A stretch of 64,000 bases of DNA from Paenibacillus riograndensis SBR5 (GTDB lineage: Bacteria; Bacillota; Bacilli; Paenibacillales; Paenibacillaceae): contig NZ_LN831776.1 in the NCBI RefSeq assembly GCF_000981585.1, forward strand, positions 4,447,187-4,511,186, written 5' to 3'. The translations under genes were made by a program, and so were the position numbers. Under the pieces are notes generated by a model. The model saw nothing but the letters and a program-made list of their open reading frames with translations, did not search any database and was not told where the DNA came from. Shown here piece after piece: positions 60,947 through 64,000 of this stretch (position 1 is its first letter; the number at the start of each line of letters is the position of its first letter).

Positions 60947-61722
60947 AACTCACCCCTCCCTGCCAGCTCCATTTCCTTCCACACCTCATGGAAAAGCTCC
61001 GCAAACCCCGGCAAATCCCGCGCGTATAGCGGAGGTGTGCTCCGGATCGCTTCGGGCACGGTAAAGATTTTCCGGATTTTCCCGGGATTCGGCTGCAGTA
61101 AAATCACCCGGCTGCTGACAGCAATGGCCTCGGACAGATCATGGGTAACAAGAATTGCCGTTGTGCCGCGTCTGCGCAGCGTCTCGGACACCAGGTCCTC
61201 AAGCTGAAGCTTGATCTGGTAATCCAGCGCTGAGAAAGGCTCATCCAGCAGCAGCAGGCCCGGATCTGTGGATAGTGTCCGCACCAGCGCCACCCGCTGG
61301 CGCATGCCCCCGGACAACTGTGCCGGGTAGGCATGCTCTTTGCCGGCCAGCCCCATCTCCCCCAGCAGCCCGATGGTTTTCTGCCGCGAGCTTTCGTTCA
61401 GACGTCCAGTGAGCTCCAGCCCGAGCAGGGCATTATCCAGAATCGTCCGCCACGGAAAAAGATAATCCTGCTGCAGCATGTAGCCCACCTCAGGCGAAGG
61501 GCCGCTGACCGTGTGCCCGCTCACGAACACCTCTCCGCGCGAGGGCTGCAGAAGTCCGGCGATGATCGACAGGAGTGTGGTTTTGCCACAGCCGCTGGGG
61601 CCGACCAGACTGACGAACTCGCCGGCTTCCACGTAAAGGCTGAAATTCTCGACGGCAAGCGACGCCTCGCGGTCCCCCAGATAGGCATGCGTCACTTCCT
61701 TTAGCTGCACAATGGGAAGCAT
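60943..61722 (-). CDS. ABC transporter ATP-binding protein, SsuB/TauB family
   Basis: A 259-residue ATPase with Walker A GPSGCGKTT, Q-loop YMLQQDYLFPWRT, signature LSGGMRQRVALVRTL, Walker B LLLLDEPFSALD and H-loop LVTHDLSEA. The PFSALD and DYLFPWRT forms are typical of nitrate/sulfonate/taurine importers. ATG start; stop overlaps the permease start. A 246-base repeat-filled gap separates it from the binding-protein gene, which is unusual within an operon. Confidence 0.94.
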   Translation of the reverse strand: MLPIVQLKEVTHAYLGDREASLAVENFSLYVEAGEFVSLVGPSGCGKTTLLSIIAGLLQPSRGEVFVSGHTVSGPSPEVGYMLQQDYLFPWRTILDNALLGLELTGRLNESSRQKTIGLLGEMGLAGKEHAYPAQLSGGMRQRVALVRTLSTDPGLLLLDEPFSALDYQIKLQLEDLVSETLRRRGTTAILVTHDLSEAIAVSSRVILLQPNPGKIRKIFTVPEAIRSTPPLYARDLPGFAELFHEVWKEMELAGRGEL

Positions 61723-61734
61723 ATCGCCCCTCCT

Positions 61735-61955
61735 AAAAGTTTTGTTAGCTTCCGCTTCAGTGAATCACTCCGTACAAAACTCGCTTCGGAAGCATTCGCT
61801 TAAGTTTTATGGAGCATAACTTCTTGATTCTCTTCGTCATAAAACTCGCTTCGGAAGCATTTGCTTAAGTTTTGTTAGCTTCCGCTTCAGTGAACCACTC
61901 CGTACAAAACTCGCTTCGGAAGCATTCGCTTAAGTTTTATGGAACCTAACTCTAC
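61735..61955. repeat. Tandem imperfect repeat within the ABC operon
   Basis: A unit of about 80 bases beginning TTTTGTTAGCTTCCGCTTC and ending AAGTTTTATGGA occurs at about 61740-61815 and again at about 61870-61944 (period 130). A partial third copy (AAAACTCGCTTCGGAAGC, near 61841) lies between. Each unit contains GCTTCCG/CGGAAGC inverted segments. No coding content. Confidence 0.85.
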
Positions 61956-61968
61956 TACAGGTATCCGC

Positions 61969-62976
61969 TCATTTCACGCTGGCTTCTGCTTTCTCGGCAA
62001 AGCTGTTGTCGACGATTTTGGCTTCCGGAACACGTGCCTTTAATTCACCGGCGTTATCCATAACATCCAGCAGATTGTTCCATTCTTTGCCGTCAATGAC
62101 CGGATCTACTGCATAGGTGTCCTGCTCTTTGTAGCGCTTAACCGAAGAGATCACAATATCCCGGTCGGTATTCTCAAAATAAGGCAGGATTGCATCGGCA
62201 ATCTCCTCCGGGCTGTGCTCCTTCACCCAAACCTGGGCGCGCTGGATGGCATTGGTGAATTTTTGTACCGTATCCCCGTTTTTGCTGATATAGCTCTGTT
62301 TGGACATAAACACCGTATAAGGCAGGTAGCCGCTTTCCACGCCAAAAGATGCTACAACACTACCGCGATGTTCACGCTCAAAGATGGAGGCCGTGGGTTC
62401 AAAAAGCTGCACATAATCCCCTGTGCCGGAGGCAAAAGCGCCGGCAATGTTGGCAAAATCAATATTCTGAATCAGCGTAAGATCCTTTCCGGCATCAATG
62501 CCTTTCTGCAGCAGCGTAAAAGCGCCGGCCATCTGCGGCATACCGCCTTTTCTTTGGCCGAGGAAGGTACTCCCCTTCAATTTGTCCCAGTTGAAATCCG
62601 CATCCGCCTTCCGTGCGAACAGGAATGTGCCGTCACGCTGGGTCAGCTGGGCGAAATTGATGACAGGATCTTCTGCCCCCTGCTGGTACACGTAAATTGA
62701 AGTCTCCGATCCAACAAGCGCCACATCAATGGCCCCGGAGAGCAGAGCCGTCATCGTTTTGTCCCCGCCCGGGATCGTCTGCAGTTCTGCCTCCAGCCCT
62801 TCATCCTTAAAAAAATTCTGGGATAATGCCACATATTCAGGCGCATAAAAGACCGAACGGGTGACTTCACCGATCTTCACCTTCACCGCAGCCGAGTCGC
62901 TGCCGCAACCGGCAAGGACAGACAGGCACATGGTGAGGATCATGAGCGGCAGCGAGATTTTTTTCCTGAGATTCAT
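61969..62976 (-). CDS. ABC transporter substrate-binding lipoprotein, SsuA/NMT1 type
   Basis: A 335-residue lipoprotein with lipobox SVLAGC (Cys24). The mature part has the NMT1/SsuA pattern: VKIGEVTRSVFYAPEYVALSQNFFKDEGLEAELQTIPGG, LLSGAIDVALVGSET, FLGQRKGGMPQMAGAF. It would capture an anion such as a sulfonate, or a thiamine-pyrimidine precursor, outside the membrane. ATG is preceded by AAGGAG. It is the first gene of the three-gene importer unit. The ligand cannot be read from sequence. Confidence 0.92.
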   Translation of the reverse strand: MNLRKKISLPLMILTMCLSVLAGCGSDSAAVKVKIGEVTRSVFYAPEYVALSQNFFKDEGLEAELQTIPGGDKTMTALLSGAIDVALVGSETSIYVYQQGAEDPVINFAQLTQRDGTFLFARKADADFNWDKLKGSTFLGQRKGGMPQMAGAFTLLQKGIDAGKDLTLIQNIDFANIAGAFASGTGDYVQLFEPTASIFEREHRGSVVASFGVESGYLPYTVFMSKQSYISKNGDTVQKFTNAIQRAQVWVKEHSPEEIADAILPYFENTDRDIVISSVKRYKEQDTYAVDPVIDGKEWNNLLDVMDNAGELKARVPEAKIVDNSFAEKAEASVK

Positions 62977-63166
62977 CCTTCATTCTCCTTTCTTCCCGGG
63001 TCTTCGCCCTTGCTTAAAGCATATGCTCCTGCCTAAAGATTGGTTAACTGACATGAAGTGCAGCGCACCTTACTCATATCCAGTCTGAAACGCACAATTA
63101 TAAAGCGCTTACATAAAAAGGCCTCCATGAATCAAGGCGAACCCACACTTCCACCTTGTTCAACGG

Positions 63167-63835
63167 TTATTCTCCATTAGATACCTCTATCGGCTGCAGC
63201 AGCCATCTATAAAAGATAGAGCATAGCTGAGGTCTGGTCAGCGGCACCGCGATCATCCAGTCTTCTGCCGGCTTGCCGCTGACGCGCACCAGCCAGCCTC
63301 CGGAATTGTTCTCCATATACAAGGCGCGCTGAAAATACCAGGTCCCCTCATGCATGGAACAGAGCTTAAGCTCTCCCTCTGCAGTCGGGCTCTTCATCAC
63401 GCTGGCCAGCTGCGGGGAATTTACAACATCTCCCGTCTCGGCTGTCAGCCGTTCAGTCAACACGTACAAAGTATAAGCGTCCGCCTGCTCCCGGAGCTCT
63501 TCATACTTGCGTCTGGACATCAGCAATGCAGGTGAATCCGAAAGGGTGCTGTATGTAAGCTGAAAGCAATTCAGCAGATAAAAGGACGCACGCTTGATCT
63601 CTTCCGGTGTCTTCAATTCACAGTCGGAGGCATCCGTATCTATCAGGTGGGATAACAGTATTGTATCTTTAAAAACCTGCAGGCATAAATCCTGCGTATA
63701 TTCCCCTTCGCTGAATTTCAACCTGCAAATCCTGTCCGCAGAGGCTGCCCTTTGCAGCATCCCTTCAACTTTTTTATTACCTGATGTTTCAGGGAACAGA
63801 AAATGCGCTAAATATAATTTATCATTGTTATTCAC
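63167..63835 (-). CDS. Hypothetical protein, 222 residues
   Basis: No family recognised. GTG at 63835 follows GGAAGGAA at eight to nine bases; the longer frame begins with a TTG lacking a site. The soluble protein is mostly helical in its first 150 residues (MLQRAASADRICRLKF, YLLNCFQLTYSTLSDS, MSRRKYEELREQADAYTLYVLTERL). A strand-rich end follows (EGTWYFQRALYMENNSGGWLVRVSGK). No signal peptide. Isolated between the importer operon and the right-edge gene. Confidence 0.65.
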   Translation of the reverse strand: MNNNDKLYLAHFLFPETSGNKKVEGMLQRAASADRICRLKFSEGEYTQDLCLQVFKDTILLSHLIDTDASDCELKTPEEIKRASFYLLNCFQLTYSTLSDSPALLMSRRKYEELREQADAYTLYVLTERLTAETGDVVNSPQLASVMKSPTAEGELKLCSMHEGTWYFQRALYMENNSGGWLVRVSGKPAEDWMIAVPLTRPQLCSIFYRWLLQPIEVSNGE

Positions 63836-63973
63836 ATCAAGGTTTCCTTCCCGGAAAGGCTTCAAGCTATAAAACTTGTAATCTTTATGTTATCATAAGC
63901 TAATTTTAAGGTAAAATTAAGAAAGTAAGGGTATGATCTATATCATGAAATACTTGTAGCGAGGTGATTTCAA

Positions 63974-64000
63974 ATGAGAATGCTCATCACATTTCAGAAC
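63974..64000 (+). CDS. Start of a protein gene cut by the right edge
   Basis: ATG at 63974 follows GAGGTGATTTCAA, a strong ribosome site, and opens MRMLITFQN before the window ends. Only nine codons are visible, so no product can be named. It is divergent from the 222-residue gene. Confidence 0.6.

Noticed and set aside
61735..61955. CRISPR-like or coding tandem repeat in the ABC operon
   Set aside because: Only two and a half copies, period 130 bases with no spacer structure, and stop codons in all frames.

Overview
The window reads as a chromosomal segment of a spore-forming, moderately GC-rich low-G+C Gram-positive bacterium, most probably Paenibacillus. Three things point there. First, sporulation genes are present (cotE, spoVK). 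Second, regulators and operons are of the Bacillus type: glnRA with a GlnR box, divergent lexA/yneA with Cheo boxes, pdhABC-lpd, mutSL and miaA-hfq. Third, the gene order lexA ... glnA-glnR-ynbB-hflX-spoVK ... hfq-miaA ... mutL-mutS ... cotE follows the core seen in Bacillus subtilis, with insertions. Strong GGAGG/GGGGG ribosome sites, frequent TTG and GTG starts and many small conserved hypotheticals fit the same group. The species call is inference; no rRNA or tRNA gene is present to confirm it.

Layout. 1-4.7 kb: tail of a chemotaxis receptor, gltD, a thyA-dfrA pair and an alpha/beta hydrolase. 4.7-9.9 kb: the pyruvate dehydrogenase operon pdhA-pdhB-pdhC-lpdA behind one strong promoter. 10-16.8 kb: esterase, low-molecular-weight phosphatase, thiamine pyrophosphokinase, NlpC/P60 cell wall enzyme, an atypical orphan response regulator, ThiF/MoeB-like enzyme and an ABC-F ATPase. 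16.8-24.8 kb: a Hanks kinase fused to a ParA-like domain, then tightly packed genes for an RlmM-like methyltransferase, YlmA-like ATPase, thioredoxin, endonuclease IV, an Fpg-family glycosylase, a NagD-like phosphatase and RNase Z. 24.9-30.7 kb: metH, a YtkA-like lipoprotein, a HAD phosphatase, a membrane protein and ynzC. 30.8-35.1 kb: the SOS locus yneA/lexA and a run of small genes of unknown function. 35.2-41.3 kb: glnA-glnR, ynbB-like, hflX and spoVK. 41.4-52.9 kb: YdcF-like, DUF402, class A PBP, hfq, miaA, RsmJ-like, mutL and mutS. 52.9-57.5 kb: a repeat-rich island with a GNAT gene and a glutamine-synthetase-fold amidoligase homologue directly downstream of cotE. 57.7-64 kb: HD-GYP protein, YqjA-like membrane protein, a TauABC/SsuABC-type ABC operon and an orphan gene.

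The genes are mostly housekeeping (carbon entry to acetyl-CoA, one-carbon and thymidylate metabolism, nitrogen assimilation, DNA repair, RNA processing, cell wall). The less expected content is (i) the amidoligase next to cotE, which suggests a peptide or metabolite ligation step tied to spore coat assembly, (ii) the kinase/ParA-like fusion, and (iii) several families of non-coding repeats: a MITE-like or structured-RNA family with four copies and terminal inverted repeats, palindrome clusters, and a tandem repeat inside an ABC operon. No CRISPR array, prophage, transposase gene, tRNA or rRNA was seen.
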